A stretch of DNA of 32,696 nt, taken from assembly GCA_024405855.1 (NCBI GenBank), contig JAKSNZ010000018.1, positions 1-32,696 on the forward strand, read 5' to 3'. The notes under the pieces were generated by a model. The model had not been told where the DNA came from. It made no database searches and was given only the letters and a program-made list of their open reading frames with translations. Positions 9,344-18,032 of this stretch are shown here, piece by piece; the stretch's first letter is position 1; the number at the start of each line of letters is the position of its first letter. The stretch is from Paludibacteraceae bacterium (lineage in GTDB: Bacteria > Bacteroidota > Bacteroidia > Bacteroidales > Paludibacteraceae). Both the position numbers and the translations under genes were made by a program.

Positions 9344-9419
9344 AGTTGACAGTTGACAGTTGACAGTTGACAGTTGACAGTGAAATAATTGTCCACTATC
9401 CACTATCCACTGTCCACTT
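9344..9419. repeat. Facing heptamer arrays between radA and panD
   Basis: AGTTGAC is repeated five times without a gap (9344-9378, plus a partial unit). After a short A/T stretch come four TCCACTN heptamers (9392-9419). The second array is nearly the reverse complement of the first, with one mismatch per unit, so the region could fold as a long imperfect hairpin. The last unit overlaps the panD stop codon (9418-9420). The whole radA-panD gap consists of this repeat. Confidence 0.8.
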
Positions 9420-9759
9420 AAATTTTATTATTTACAGGGTGAATTACTGTAGGCTTAAATGTTTTAGCCTCTTCCGGTGTCATTTGTGCGTAAGCGGTGA
9501 TAATGATAATATCGCCTGGCTGAACCTTACGGGCGGCGGCACCGTTTGTGCAGATTACTCCGCTTCCACGTTCCCCTTTTATGACGTATGTTTCAAAACG
9601 CTCTCCGTTGTTGTTATCCACTATTGACACCTTCTCATACTCTATGAGACCGGCTGCGTCCATCAAATCTTCATCAATAGTAATGCTGCCAATATAGTTA
9701 AGGTTGGCATCGGTGACTGTTACTCTGTGAATCTTGGATTTTAGTAATTGTATAGTCAT
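9418..9759 (-). CDS. panD: Aspartate 1-decarboxylase PanD (pyruvoyl enzyme precursor)
   Basis: PanD decarboxylates L-aspartate to beta-alanine for pantothenate and CoA synthesis. The 113-residue proenzyme has the self-cleavage site Y-I-G-S-I-T-I-D, in which Gly24-Ser25 is split and Ser25 becomes the pyruvoyl group. It also has the N-terminal [12 protein letters not shown], the [11 protein letters not shown] segment, [12 protein letters not shown] and I-I-T-A-Y-A. The length is close to the usual ~115-125. Its ATG overlaps the panC stop as ATGA (9756-9759), so the two genes of the same pathway are translationally coupled. Confidence 0.96.
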   Translation of the reverse strand: MTIQLLKSKIHRVTVTDANLNYIGSITIDEDLMDAAGLIEYEKVSIVDNNNGERFETYVIKGERGSGVICTNGAAARKVQPGDIIIITAYAQMTPEEAKTFKPTVIHPVNNKI

Positions 9760-10592
9760 TTTTTATAGCAGATATTATCAATTAGTCTTATTTTTCCCAA
9801 ATATATGGCAATACATCCTACAATGTATTGGTTGTTCCAGTTTTCTACGGGCTGCAAGGTGTTGCCGTCAACTATTGCGTAATAGTCCATACGGAACTCG
9901 CTGTCATCGGCAAACTGATTGTTAACCCAATCAATCACCTCTTTGACGCTTTTGCTCCCCATTAGATTAACGCTCTCTTTCAGCACTTGTGAAATTTTTA
10001 CGGCTTTGGTGCGTTGTGCATCGGTAAGCAGAGTGTTACGGCTGCTTTTTGCAAGTCCGCTTGCTTCACGTATGATAGGGCATGGAACAATCTCTACAGG
10101 TATCTGTAGTTGTCTGACCATATCCTTTATTATTGCAACCTGCTGAAAGTCCTTCTCTCCAAAATAGGCTTTGTCAGGGTTTACGGCATAGAATAATTTA
10201 CTTACAATCTGTGCAACTCCGTTAAAGTGTCCCGGACGGAAAGGTCCTTCCATCACCTGCTCAAGTTTGCCAAAGTTAAAACGGCGGGTGTCCTCTTCAG
10301 GGTACATCTCCTCAACTGACGGCATAAACACTATGTTGCACCCGTTTTTCTCAAGTAAGGCGGCGTCAGCATCGGGTGTGCGGGGATAACGTTCCAAATC
10401 GCCCTTGTCATTGAATTGGGTAGGGTTTACAAAAACACTTACAACACACAGGTCATTTTCCTTTACACACTTGGTTACAAGCGATATATGCCCCTCATGC
10501 AAGGCACCCATGGTGGGTACCAATCCAACGCTTTTTGCTCCGCTTGCCTTGATGGCGGACTGTAACTCCTTAATTGTTTTTGCTGTTATCAT
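9756..10592 (-). CDS. panC: Pantothenate synthetase PanC
   Basis: PanC joins pantoate and beta-alanine with ATP, using the product of the adjacent PanD. The 278-residue protein shows [10 protein letters not shown] (HIGH-type motif), [10 protein letters not shown], the pantoate-binding G-x-F-R-P-G-H-F-x-G-V region, G-E-K-D-F-Q-Q and a K-S-S-R-N segment (KMSKS-like loop). The ATG at 10592 gives the normal start [10 protein letters not shown]; an upstream in-frame ATG at 10625 lies before the probable -7 box and is rejected. It is divergent from the GlgA-like gene. Confidence 0.97.
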   Translation of the reverse strand: MITAKTIKELQSAIKASGAKSVGLVPTMGALHEGHISLVTKCVKENDLCVVSVFVNPTQFNDKGDLERYPRTPDADAALLEKNGCNIVFMPSVEEMYPEEDTRRFNFGKLEQVMEGPFRPGHFNGVAQIVSKLFYAVNPDKAYFGEKDFQQVAIIKDMVRQLQIPVEIVPCPIIREASGLAKSSRNTLLTDAQRTKAVKISQVLKESVNLMGSKSVKEVIDWVNNQFADDSEFRMDYYAIVDGNTLQPVENWNNQYIVGCIAIYLGKIRLIDNICYKK

Positions 10593-10612
10593 TATATAAA
10601 TGATTTGGAGTG

Positions 10613-10620
10613 CAAAGGTA
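10613..10620 (-). promoter_or_regulatory. -7 box of the panCD promoter
   Basis: Read on the minus strand this is TACCTTTG, a match to the Bacteroidetes TAnnTTTG box, 20 nt before the panC ATG. No clear TTTG -33 box was found at the expected distance. Confidence 0.5.
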
Positions 10621-10658
10621 CACATTTTTTTAATCTTATTGATTTTTTTGCTATAAAG

Positions 10659-10692
10659 TTTGCATAATTATGAAAAATTTTTTATATCTTTG
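10659..10692 (+). promoter_or_regulatory. Bacteroidetes-type promoter of the GlgA-like/DUF4270 pair
   Basis: TTTG at 10659-10662 and TATCTTTG at 10685-10692, separated by 22 bp. The ATG follows 24 nt after the -7 box. Confidence 0.65.
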
Positions 10693-10716
10693 CAAAAGGC
10701 AACAGTTTATATCCTT

Positions 10717-11526
10717 ATGGAACAAAAAAAGATACTATATGTAACACAGGAAATGTTCCCATATCTTCCGTCTTCGGAAATGTCTGATATATGCAGAAAA
10801 CTGCCACAGGGCATTCAGGAAGAGGGTAGGGAGATTCGCACATTTATGCCTAAGTACGGGCTTATAAATGAGCGTAGAAACCAGTTGCATGAAGTTATCC
10901 GCCTGTCAGGTATGAACATTATAATTGATGACACTGACCATCAGTTGATTATAAAGGTTGCTTCAATTCAGTCAGCGCGCATGCAGGTTTACTTCATTGA
11001 CAATGAGGGCTACTTCCGCAGAAAGAACATTTTGGTTGATGCCAACGGCAAGGAGTTTGATGACAATGCTGAAAGGGCGATATTCTTTGCCCGTGGAGTG
11101 TTGGAGACAGTCAAGAAACTGCGTTGGACCCCTGATGTGATTCATTGCCACGGTTGGTTTACGTCAATTGTGCCGGCATACGTAAAGAAAGTCTATTCTG
11201 ATGACCCTTTCTTTGCTAATTCAAAGGTCATCTATTCTGTTTATGCAAGTGATTTCAAAAACTCTTTTGGAGGAAAGGTTTCTGCAAAGATAGGTGCTGA
11301 CGGACTTTCAGAATCAGATATTGAGGTTATTAAGGATGCAAGTTTTGTCAATATGAATAAGTTTGCCATCAACTATAGTGACGGAATTATTCAGGCAAGC
11401 CCTTCAATTAATTCAGATGTTTTGAAATATGCTAAGAAATCAGGAAAGGATTTCCTGGAATATGTTGATAAAGATAGTTATGTACAAGCATATAATTCCT
11501 TCTACAATAAGGTGCTTGGCATTTAG
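10717..11526 (+). CDS. Half-length glycogen/starch synthase-like protein (GT5 N-domain only)
   Basis: This 269-residue protein matches only the N-terminal Rossmann domain of GlgA. It opens with K-K-I-L-Y-V-T-Q-E-M-F-P-Y, has F-M-P-K-Y-G and a D-V-I-H-C-H-G-W segment (residues ~140-147), and ends without the C-terminal glycosyltransferase domain. A full GlgA has ~470-490 residues. The ADP-glucose-binding K-x-G-G-L-G-D loop is replaced by P-S-S-E-M-S-D, and the usual H-x-H-D-W is H-C-H-G-W, so catalysis as a glycogen synthase is doubtful. The ATG at 10717 fits both the fold and the promoter. Similar short proteins next to panC and DUF4270 are known in Bacteroidales, so it is probably a conserved protein and not a broken gene. 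Confidence 0.82.
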   Translation: MEQKKILYVTQEMFPYLPSSEMSDICRKLPQGIQEEGREIRTFMPKYGLINERRNQLHEVIRLSGMNIIIDDTDHQLIIKVASIQSARMQVYFIDNEGYFRRKNILVDANGKEFDDNAERAIFFARGVLETVKKLRWTPDVIHCHGWFTSIVPAYVKKVYSDDPFFANSKVIYSVYASDFKNSFGGKVSAKIGADGLSESDIEVIKDASFVNMNKFAINYSDGIIQASPSINSDVLKYAKKSGKDFLEYVDKDSYVQAYNSFYNKVLGI

Positions 11527-12901
11527 CCTTGCACTACTCCCGCTATTTCTTGTTTCTTGTCAGGACATTAATGACATTGGCGCTTCAATCAGACCTTTTG
11601 AAGACATTATGAACGTCAAAAAAAAGTCATTTGTGGTGCAAACCAAGACCGTTCCTGCAGGAAGCATATATTCTGAGACTACAAAACCTGTACTTGGCTA
11701 CTATACAGATAATGTTTTCGGAAATTTTCAGGTTGATTTTCTGACTGAATTCAGATATGTAAGAAATCTGAAGTTTGAGAGTAACGCTGAATCTGATTCC
11801 CTGTATTTAGTAATGTATTATAAAAATTTCTTCGGCGATGCCGATGCTGTGCAGGAGGCAACTGTTTATCAGTTGGATAAGAAACCGTTGGATTTTTCAA
11901 CAAACTACTATTCTGATATAGATATAAATGAGTTCTGTACCAAACAGATAGTCTTGGGCAAACGCACCTACACCGCTTATGACAAGACGGTTCCTGACAG
12001 TGAAAGGGCATTAAGTGGATACTGTAATTCAGTCAGAGTCAAAATGCCTGATGACCTTAAGAAAGGTCTGATGACAAGAACTGATATTTACGCATCGCAA
12101 GATGAGTTTGTAAAGTTTTTGAAAGGCGTATATGTTACAAACACCTTCGGACAACAGACTGTGCTTGAAATAGACTCTGTGAATTTGGAACTTAACTACC
12201 ACTATGATGAACATTTGACAGCGGTAAGCGGTGCCGATTCTGTGGTTACACGATACAAAAAGGTTCTTTTTCCCTCAAACAAGGAGACAACTGAGGTTGT
12301 CAGGGTGGTCAGCGGTATAAAGGAAGAGGACTTGGCCTTAATTCCAGACAGCGTGGAGAGTGTATTTTCACCAGGAGGAACATTTGTTCAAGTTGAAATT
12401 CCTTTTGAAGAGATATACAATGAGGTGGTTGCCTCAAACATAGGCGTAAATGACAGCCTTATAAACATTAATGATTTCTCTCTTGTTATGCAGGAGGCGT
12501 TGACAGACTATAACAGTCTGCGTGTTACAACGCCTATCTACTTTATATTTATGCGTAAGGCAGATATGAATGAGTTTTTTGTGCAGAGCCTCTATCCTGC
12601 CCCTAATATTGATACCGTTATAGGTGTCTATTCTTCAGCAGACGGAGGATATGTGTTCAATAATGCGGGTAATTTTATGGAGGTTATTCTTGATTCTGCA
12701 ATGAAGATGACTCCTGCCGCAAGAACAGAGTATTTCAAGAAGAAGAATCCTTATATGATAGTGCCTGTTTCAGGATTGACCGATGTGGCCGGCACCAATG
12801 CCACAGTAAGGCATCTTTTCAGTACATACGGCACAATGGTTCGCAGTGGCAGAAACAAATATTCCCCTATGCGTATTGCCATTACTTACACAAACCTTTA
12901 A
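11480..12901 (+). CDS. DUF4270 family lipoprotein
   Basis: A predicted 473-residue outer-membrane or surface lipoprotein: signal peptide with lipobox L-V-S-C (Cys27), then D-I-N-D-I-G-A-S-I-R-P, typical of DUF4270. The body is beta-rich, with a central V-N-L-E-L-N-Y-H-Y segment and a C-terminal I-A-I-T-Y-T strand. The ATG at 11480 is chosen because it directly precedes the signal peptide; this makes it overlap the GlgA-like gene by 47 nt in another frame. Its 3' end overlaps the convergent yigZ by 20 bp. The function of the family is unknown. Confidence 0.85.
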   Translation: MYKHIIPSTIRCLAFSLALLPLFLVSCQDINDIGASIRPFEDIMNVKKKSFVVQTKTVPAGSIYSETTKPVLGYYTDNVFGNFQVDFLTEFRYVRNLKFESNAESDSLYLVMYYKNFFGDADAVQEATVYQLDKKPLDFSTNYYSDIDINEFCTKQIVLGKRTYTAYDKTVPDSERALSGYCNSVRVKMPDDLKKGLMTRTDIYASQDEFVKFLKGVYVTNTFGQQTVLEIDSVNLELNYHYDEHLTAVSGADSVVTRYKKVLFPSNKETTEVVRVVSGIKEEDLALIPDSVESVFSPGGTFVQVEIPFEEIYNEVVASNIGVNDSLININDFSLVMQEALTDYNSLRVTTPIYFIFMRKADMNEFFVQSLYPAPNIDTVIGVYSSADGGYVFNNAGNFMEVILDSAMKMTPAARTEYFKKKNPYMIVPVSGLTDVAGTNATVRHLFSTYGTMVRSGRNKYSPMRIAITYTNL

Positions 12902-13250
12902 TTGCATCTTCAGTGGCGGCTCTGTAGGCTCTTACAAGCCCTCCTGTACCTAAAAGCGTGCCGCCAAAATACCTGACTACAACCACCATTGTGTTTGTAA
13001 GGTTGTTTGTTTCAAGTTGTCTTAATATGGGTTTTCCGGCAGTTCCTGCAGGCTCTCCATCATCGCAACCACGGTAAATTTCACTATTTGCCCCTATCCT
13101 GTAGGCAAAGCAGACATGACGTGCCTTGTGATGCTCTTTTTTGTATGCGGAAACAATTGCCTTTGCCTCATCAACGCTTTCAACGTGGTGTACAAATGAC
13201 AAAAATCTGCTGCCTTTCTCCTTATAAATTCCTTCTGAAATTGGTTTCAT
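12882..13250 (-). CDS. YigZ/IMPACT family protein, short form
   Basis: A 122-residue protein matching the N-terminal UPF0029 domain: E-K-G-S-R-F-L, A-R-H-V-C-F-A-Y-R-I-G, D-D-G-E-P-A-G-T-A-G-K-P and V-V-V-R-Y-F-G-G-T-L-L-G-T-G-G-L-V-R-A-Y. YigZ proteins usually have ~200 residues with a second ferredoxin-like domain, which is absent here because the frame ends inside the DUF4270 gene. The N-terminus is also ~10-15 residues shorter than usual, and a stop lies in frame 43 nt upstream with no other usable start between. The IMPACT family is linked to translational control, but its bacterial role is unsettled. Confidence 0.88.
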   Translation of the reverse strand: MKPISEGIYKEKGSRFLSFVHHVESVDEAKAIVSAYKKEHHKARHVCFAYRIGANSEIYRGCDDGEPAGTAGKPILRQLETNNLTNTMVVVVRYFGGTLLGTGGLVRAYRAATEDAIKGLCK

Positions 13251-13281
13251 AGCGTAAAGATAATAAAAAGAGAGGTAATGA

Positions 13282-13339
13282 CGTACAAAAAATCAGTAAA
13301 AATGTTTCATACTTCAAAATTTTTGCTTAAATTTGTACG
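13282..13339 (+). promoter_or_regulatory. Promoter region of the surface operon with inverted repeat
   Basis: A -7 box TAAATTTG lies at 13328-13335, 36 nt before the ATG at 13372. A weak -33 (TTTC, 13305-13308) sits 19 bp upstream. CGTACAAA (13282-13289) and its exact complement TTTGTACG (13332-13339) bracket the promoter, and the right arm overlaps the -7 box, so it could be a regulator site. Confidence 0.45.
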
Positions 13340-13371
13340 AAATTATGTTTATTAGTTAATTGTACATTGAT

Positions 13372-16300
13372 ATGAAAAAATATTTAATTATTGCTCTTTT
13401 GGCATTCTCCGCCTCTGCTTTTGCAGGATTGACAAATATGTCTCTTCAAAAGATGATGAGTGAGATATGGACATCGTATGATATGTCAAAATTTGTGGCA
13501 GGCACCACTTTTTCAAAGGAGAATAATGATGAGACTACTGAAGATGACAACTTTTTCCTTTCAGGACAGTTGTTCAAAAGAAATATAGCGTTCTCATTTA
13601 GTGGCTATGCTGAGAGTTTCAACGGAAACTTCAATGCCGCAGGTTCTGCTGCAAGACAGTATGCCATTGTAAACAATCCTAAGGATTTGAGACCTGATTT
13701 TCTTGATATTCAGGATGACGGTACAAAATATAACAGGCTTGTTTTTCATGCCCCTGAGAATGGTAAGGATGCTGTAAGCATAACATTCAGCGGATATAAG
13801 GCAGGTACACCAATAACTTTTCTTGGTTTTCTTGAGGAGGTGTCAGGAAAGACTGACGGCAGTATTAAGTTTGAGGTGATGTCTAACGGAAAAAAAGTTG
13901 GTGAGATTGGTTTGTCAGCAGGTAGTTATGCACAACCTGAAATTACTGCTACAGCAGAGGACCTTGGAGGAAAATCAAGTGCCACATTTACATTTAGAAG
14001 AGTATCCGGTTCAGGTGATGACTTAGTTGTGGCATTCTCAACATTTGCCATTGTGGGTACGCCTGATGTTCCTTTGTCAGGTGTAAGTATCTCCGCTTCT
14101 GACGGTGGCAAGGAGTTGGGCAATTCAGTATCGTTGAATGCAATGATAAGTGAGCAGGGTGTAACCTGTGACAACATAGTTTGGCAGCGTAAGAATCCAG
14201 GTTCTGACACTCAATGGGAGGATATGAACCAAAAAGGGTGTGATATAACAGATATGCCTATATATGCAGGCAAAACAAGGTATAGAGTTCAGTATGTTGA
14301 TGCTACAGGTGCATCCAAATATTCAAATGAGGTGGAGGTCAAGCGTATTAATGTATGTGACGGCAAGGCTTCAAACAAACTTTTCTTTGAAGATTTTGGC
14401 ATATTGAAAGATGTGAAAGACCATGCACAATGTGCAAATACTCCATATTCTTTTGCGGCAACATGCTATCCTGTGAAAGACGGCGGTCAATACGCTGTGG
14501 TTGCAAGCGGTAAATGGGCAGGTTGTGATGATGTGGGCAGAGATGAGAAGGGTGCCTGCAAGGATAACGCAGGTAAATATTGGTTTAGAACTGATTTGAA
14601 ATCACATGACGGTAATGAACTTGGCGGCATGCTTCTACTTAATTGCCAGGACGGAGACAAGACAAAAGATGTTCTTTATAATAGAAAGGTAACTCTTGAC
14701 TGTCCTAACACTACAGTTACATTTACTTTCTTTATAGCACAGGCATCTAATGAAGCGTCAGACCCAATTAACCTTTTGGTAGAACTGCTCAATGACAAAA
14801 ATCAGCAAGTTGATGACCCTGTTGTTATTGAAGACCAACTTTTGCCTGGTGGTAATTGGAAAGAGTTTACAATGCAATTCAATACTGAAGGGGATACCTC
14901 TGTAACTATAAAAATAACAAATAAGGCTCCTGCAGGTGCACATGGAAATGATATTTTCCTTGATGACCTTAGTTTCTCAATATGTGTGCCAGAGGTTGCT
15001 CTTAAACTAAAGTCAGGAGGAGTGCTTAGGGGTAAACAAGTAAAGGCTGATTGTGGCTCAGATGTAACTCTTAATGTTGATGCCACCGCTGTTGCAGGCA
15101 TTGCAGACCCGTATTACTTGTGGGTTGTCAGTGAAAACGGTGGTGAGTATGTATGTGCTGAAGAACCTATATCGGGTAAAGGTCAGTTAGAGAATGTTTT
15201 TGTTCCGCAAGCGGACAAATCCTATTCAACATACGTGATTCTTGCTCCAAACAAGGAGTTGGCTATTAAATACTTTAATAATGAAAAGACTGATTGTCAA
15301 CCTGTTGCCGCTACTGATACGTTAGCGATAATTTGCTCAATACCATCTTTGTCATATACACGTATTTGTAATGACATTGATTTCTCCGCTCAAGTTACAC
15401 CAGGCGATGTTGTTACATTGCAGTACTCTGTAAACGGAGTGTCCGCTTGGCAAGACATTCAGACTATCAAAACCACTGCCACTCAGTCAGGAGCCAAGTT
15501 TAAGTATACGCTTGTAAATGACGGCTATTTCAGAATATCGTCAGTCAGTGAATCGGGAACTTCAACAACTCCTGCCATAGAAATTAAGAGCCGTTCAGTA
15601 ACCCTTACGGCATCGGCTACTGATGGTGGTGCATATTCTAACTTAGTATATATTAATGAAGGTGCTTCAGCATTCTTTAAGGCAGAGGCAAATTTTGAAC
15701 AGACAGGTGAAAACAAAAAACTGTTTGCAGGTGGTGCGTTTGTTTCCAACTGCGATGACATACCTACAGAGGTTCCAAACATTACTACACCTAACAAGTA
15801 TTCTGTAACATACGCAGGATGTAATTCAGAGGCAGAGGTTCAGGTGCTTTTCATAGGCTCTGTTGAAATTGAAGAAGTAAAAAGAGAGGAGTGCAATAAG
15901 GTTACATACAAGGCTCATACTTCAGCATCGGAGGTTACATGGTATGTAAATAATGATAAAATTGGAACGAAACCAAGTGCTGAAGAATTTGAATATACTG
16001 TAAAAAAAGGTGAAACTGCTAAGATTAAGGCTGAAATTACTTTGGCTTCAGGTGAGGTTAAAACTTCAAGCGTTATAGAGCAATCTTATTATTCATTGTC
16101 ATTGTGGGGTAAATTTGACCCTGAAGAGGCTACTCAGGAACCTATAACAGTAGATGCAGGTTCAAGCGTGCTTGTATTCCTTAAAGACTCATACGCCGGT
16201 GACGGTACATATTCATTCTATAATGGAGCAGATGAAAAAGTATCATCAATGCCGTACTCTGCACAGGATATGAGTTATTTGGCATCAAACTTGCAGTCAA

Positions 16301-16680
16301 ATGATAAATTCTATGTTACCACTGATAATGGGTGCCGTTCTAATGATATAATTATAAATGTTAAGGCGTTGCCTGTTGTCAAACTTATTTGGCCTACAAT
16401 CATTATTCCTTACAGTGGCAGCACCACCAACAATAAGTTCATTCCTATTTATGATGACGGTGTAACTGTTTATGATGTTCCTGCTGAAGAAATTGAATTT
16501 GTAAAGATATTTGACCGTACAGGAAATATGGTTGCAGAGGTTAAGGGAGAGTATTGGGGCGGAACATCGGCTGACGGAAAGATTGTAATGCCTGATGTAT
16601 ATTTCTATGCCGCCAAACTTGTTGGAAATGATAATATATATAAAGGTACAATAGAGGTATTCAAAGATAAAGTTAAATAA
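13372..16680 (+). CDS. Large secreted adhesin-like protein with type B T9SS C-terminal domain
   Basis: A 1102-residue exported protein. The signal peptide is residues 1-18 (MKKYLIIALLAFSASAFAG). Beta-sandwich, Ig-like modules follow, including a jelly-roll segment around residues 330-540 (F-F-E-D-F-G and D-I-F-L-D-D-L-S-F). The last ~100 residues match the gliding-associated (CHU_C / TIGR04131-like) sorting domain: V-K-I-F-D-R-T-G-N-M-V, W-G-G-T-S-A-D-G-K and P-D-V-Y-F-Y-A-A, ending in a G-T-I-E-V strand. Type B domains are exported through the type IX system and need a PorP/SprF partner, which is encoded two genes downstream. The ATG at 13372 is set by the signal peptide. The ligand is unknown. 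Confidence 0.88.
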   Translation: MKKYLIIALLAFSASAFAGLTNMSLQKMMSEIWTSYDMSKFVAGTTFSKENNDETTEDDNFFLSGQLFKRNIAFSFSGYAESFNGNFNAAGSAARQYAIVNNPKDLRPDFLDIQDDGTKYNRLVFHAPENGKDAVSITFSGYKAGTPITFLGFLEEVSGKTDGSIKFEVMSNGKKVGEIGLSAGSYAQPEITATAEDLGGKSSATFTFRRVSGSGDDLVVAFSTFAIVGTPDVPLSGVSISASDGGKELGNSVSLNAMISEQGVTCDNIVWQRKNPGSDTQWEDMNQKGCDITDMPIYAGKTRYRVQYVDATGASKYSNEVEVKRINVCDGKASNKLFFEDFGILKDVKDHAQCANTPYSFAATCYPVKDGGQYAVVASGKWAGCDDVGRDEKGACKDNAGKYWFRTDLKSHDGNELGGMLLLNCQDGDKTKDVLYNRKVTLDCPNTTVTFTFFIAQASNEASDPINLLVELLNDKNQQVDDPVVIEDQLLPGGNWKEFTMQFNTEGDTSVTIKITNKAPAGAHGNDIFLDDLSFSICVPEVALKLKSGGVLRGKQVKADCGSDVTLNVDATAVAGIADPYYLWVVSENGGEYVCAEEPISGKGQLENVFVPQADKSYSTYVILAPNKELAIKYFNNEKTDCQPVAATDTLAIICSIPSLSYTRICNDIDFSAQVTPGDVVTLQYSVNGVSAWQDIQTIKTTATQSGAKFKYTLVNDGYFRISSVSESGTSTTPAIEIKSRSVTLTASATDGGAYSNLVYINEGASAFFKAEANFEQTGENKKLFAGGAFVSNCDDIPTEVPNITTPNKYSVTYAGCNSEAEVQVLFIGSVEIEEVKREECNKVTYKAHTSASEVTWYVNNDKIGTKPSAEEFEYTVKKGETAKIKAEITLASGEVKTSSVIEQSYYSLSLWGKFDPEEATQEPITVDAGSSVLVFLKDSYAGDGTYSFYNGADEKVSSMPYSAQDMSYLASNLQSNDKFYVTTDNGCRSNDIIINVKALPVVKLIWPTIIIPYSGSTTNNKFIPIYDDGVTVYDVPAEEIEFVKIFDRTGNMVAEVKGEYWGGTSADGKIVMPDVYFYAAKLVGNDNIYKGTIEVFKDKVK

Positions 16681-16708
16681 ACGCTAATTAATAACCTTAA
16701 ATAACATT

Positions 16709-18010
16709 ATGATGAAACATTTTTTACTGCCATTGGCATTGCTCATTGCATCGGCTCCGGCCTTTTCTGCAATTGACAAGAAATTCAATGAAGAAACTTA
16801 TGAGTTCAAGTCATTGAAAGTTAACACTTCAAAGAAAGAGCATAGTATGTCTTTGTATAAAGATAATATGATTATCTATTTGCAGGACAATACAGTGTAT
16901 GCAGGTATAGTTGACACTTCAGCCACAGGGTTGAATAAGGTCAAAAAACAAAAGGATTTAACGGAACTTGGCGTTAGAGGTACCGTAGCATACGATAAGG
17001 CTAAAAAGAAAATCTACTTCACCATTAAGGAGGATGATAACTGTGAATGGCTTTATGAATCAACTTTTGACGGAAAAGAGTGGAGCAAGCCTAAAAGATT
17101 GGTGATTGAGGGTCTTGGTAAAGAGCGTGGCAGAAGTTATTTCCTTGCAAATGCAGGTTGGAACTACGCTAAGGAGCCTAAAATCATTATGACCAATCCT
17201 ACTATTGCTAAGAAAGGAAATAGAATTTATTTCACTAGTGCCGATATTGAAAACGGTAAAGGCGGTAAGGATATCTGGTGGATTGAGCCAAAAGATGATA
17301 AGGTGTGGAAATACCCTGTAAATGCAGGTGAGGCTGTCAATACAGACGCAGATGAGGATTTTGCATTTGTTGAAAATGATGAGATTCTTTATGTTACAAG
17401 CACAAAGGACGGAGGCAACAATGTTTACAAATCAGAAGTCATAGGAACTGCTTGGACACAAAGGGAGAAGATGGATACTCCGTATAACACTGATTCCAAT
17501 AATGATTATAACATTGTAGTTAAAGACGGTACACCATTCATTATATCTAACAGAGGTGGCAATGATGATATTTGGGCATGGGTTCAACTTCCAAAACCGA
17601 AGCCAGAGCCTGAAATTATTATACCGGAACTTGAACCTATTGTAATTACATTCCCTTGGGCATTCTATCTGTTTGACTTTGATAAGGCAGATTTGACAGA
17701 GCGTTTCTTGCGTGAGATTGATGCAATGGTTGGAGCCATGAACCAATTGCCTGCAGGCACCAAGTTTGTTATTGAAGGTCACACTGACCAACGTGGTACC
17801 GATGCCTACAATGACAAGTTGTCTCTTGAACGTGCAAATACAGTTAGGGACAAACTTATTGAAAAGGGTGTAAATCCTGATATCCTTGTTGCTAAGGGTT
17901 ATGGTAAACGCCGTCCTGTTATTGCTAATCCTCAAAATGAGGAGGAGTTCTATCAGAACCGTCGTGTAGTGGTTGATATACTTAAAGATGATGCTCAAAT
18001 TGAAAAATAA
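16709..18010 (+). CDS. PD40-OmpA periplasmic protein
   Basis: A 433-residue protein with a signal peptide (to A-F-S-A, ~21 residues) and a beta-propeller-like region of PD40/WD40 type, with repeated elements such as R-I-Y-F-T-S-A-D and D-I-W-W-I-E. A proline-rich linker (K-P-K-P-E-P-E) leads to a C-terminal OmpA domain (~310-427) with I-E-G-H-T-D-Q-R-G-T-D-A-Y-N, L-S-x-E-R-A-N-T-V and Y-G-K-R-R-P. The OmpA domain should bind peptidoglycan. It lies between the adhesin and PorP/SprF, so it may anchor the outer-membrane complex to the cell wall. ATG at 16709 or 16712; the two differ by one Met. Confidence 0.9.
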   Translation: MMKHFLLPLALLIASAPAFSAIDKKFNEETYEFKSLKVNTSKKEHSMSLYKDNMIIYLQDNTVYAGIVDTSATGLNKVKKQKDLTELGVRGTVAYDKAKKKIYFTIKEDDNCEWLYESTFDGKEWSKPKRLVIEGLGKERGRSYFLANAGWNYAKEPKIIMTNPTIAKKGNRIYFTSADIENGKGGKDIWWIEPKDDKVWKYPVNAGEAVNTDADEDFAFVENDEILYVTSTKDGGNNVYKSEVIGTAWTQREKMDTPYNTDSNNDYNIVVKDGTPFIISNRGGNDDIWAWVQLPKPKPEPEIIIPELEPIVITFPWAFYLFDFDKADLTERFLREIDAMVGAMNQLPAGTKFVIEGHTDQRGTDAYNDKLSLERANTVRDKLIEKGVNPDILVAKGYGKRRPVIANPQNEEEFYQNRRVVVDILKDDAQIEK

Positions 18011-18032
18011 CCAGTAAATGATTAATGCCGTT

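Noticed and set aside
9341..9403. 21-residue N-terminal extension of RadA
   Set aside because: It is encoded by the heptamer repeat, and the zinc finger starts normally from the ATG at 9340.
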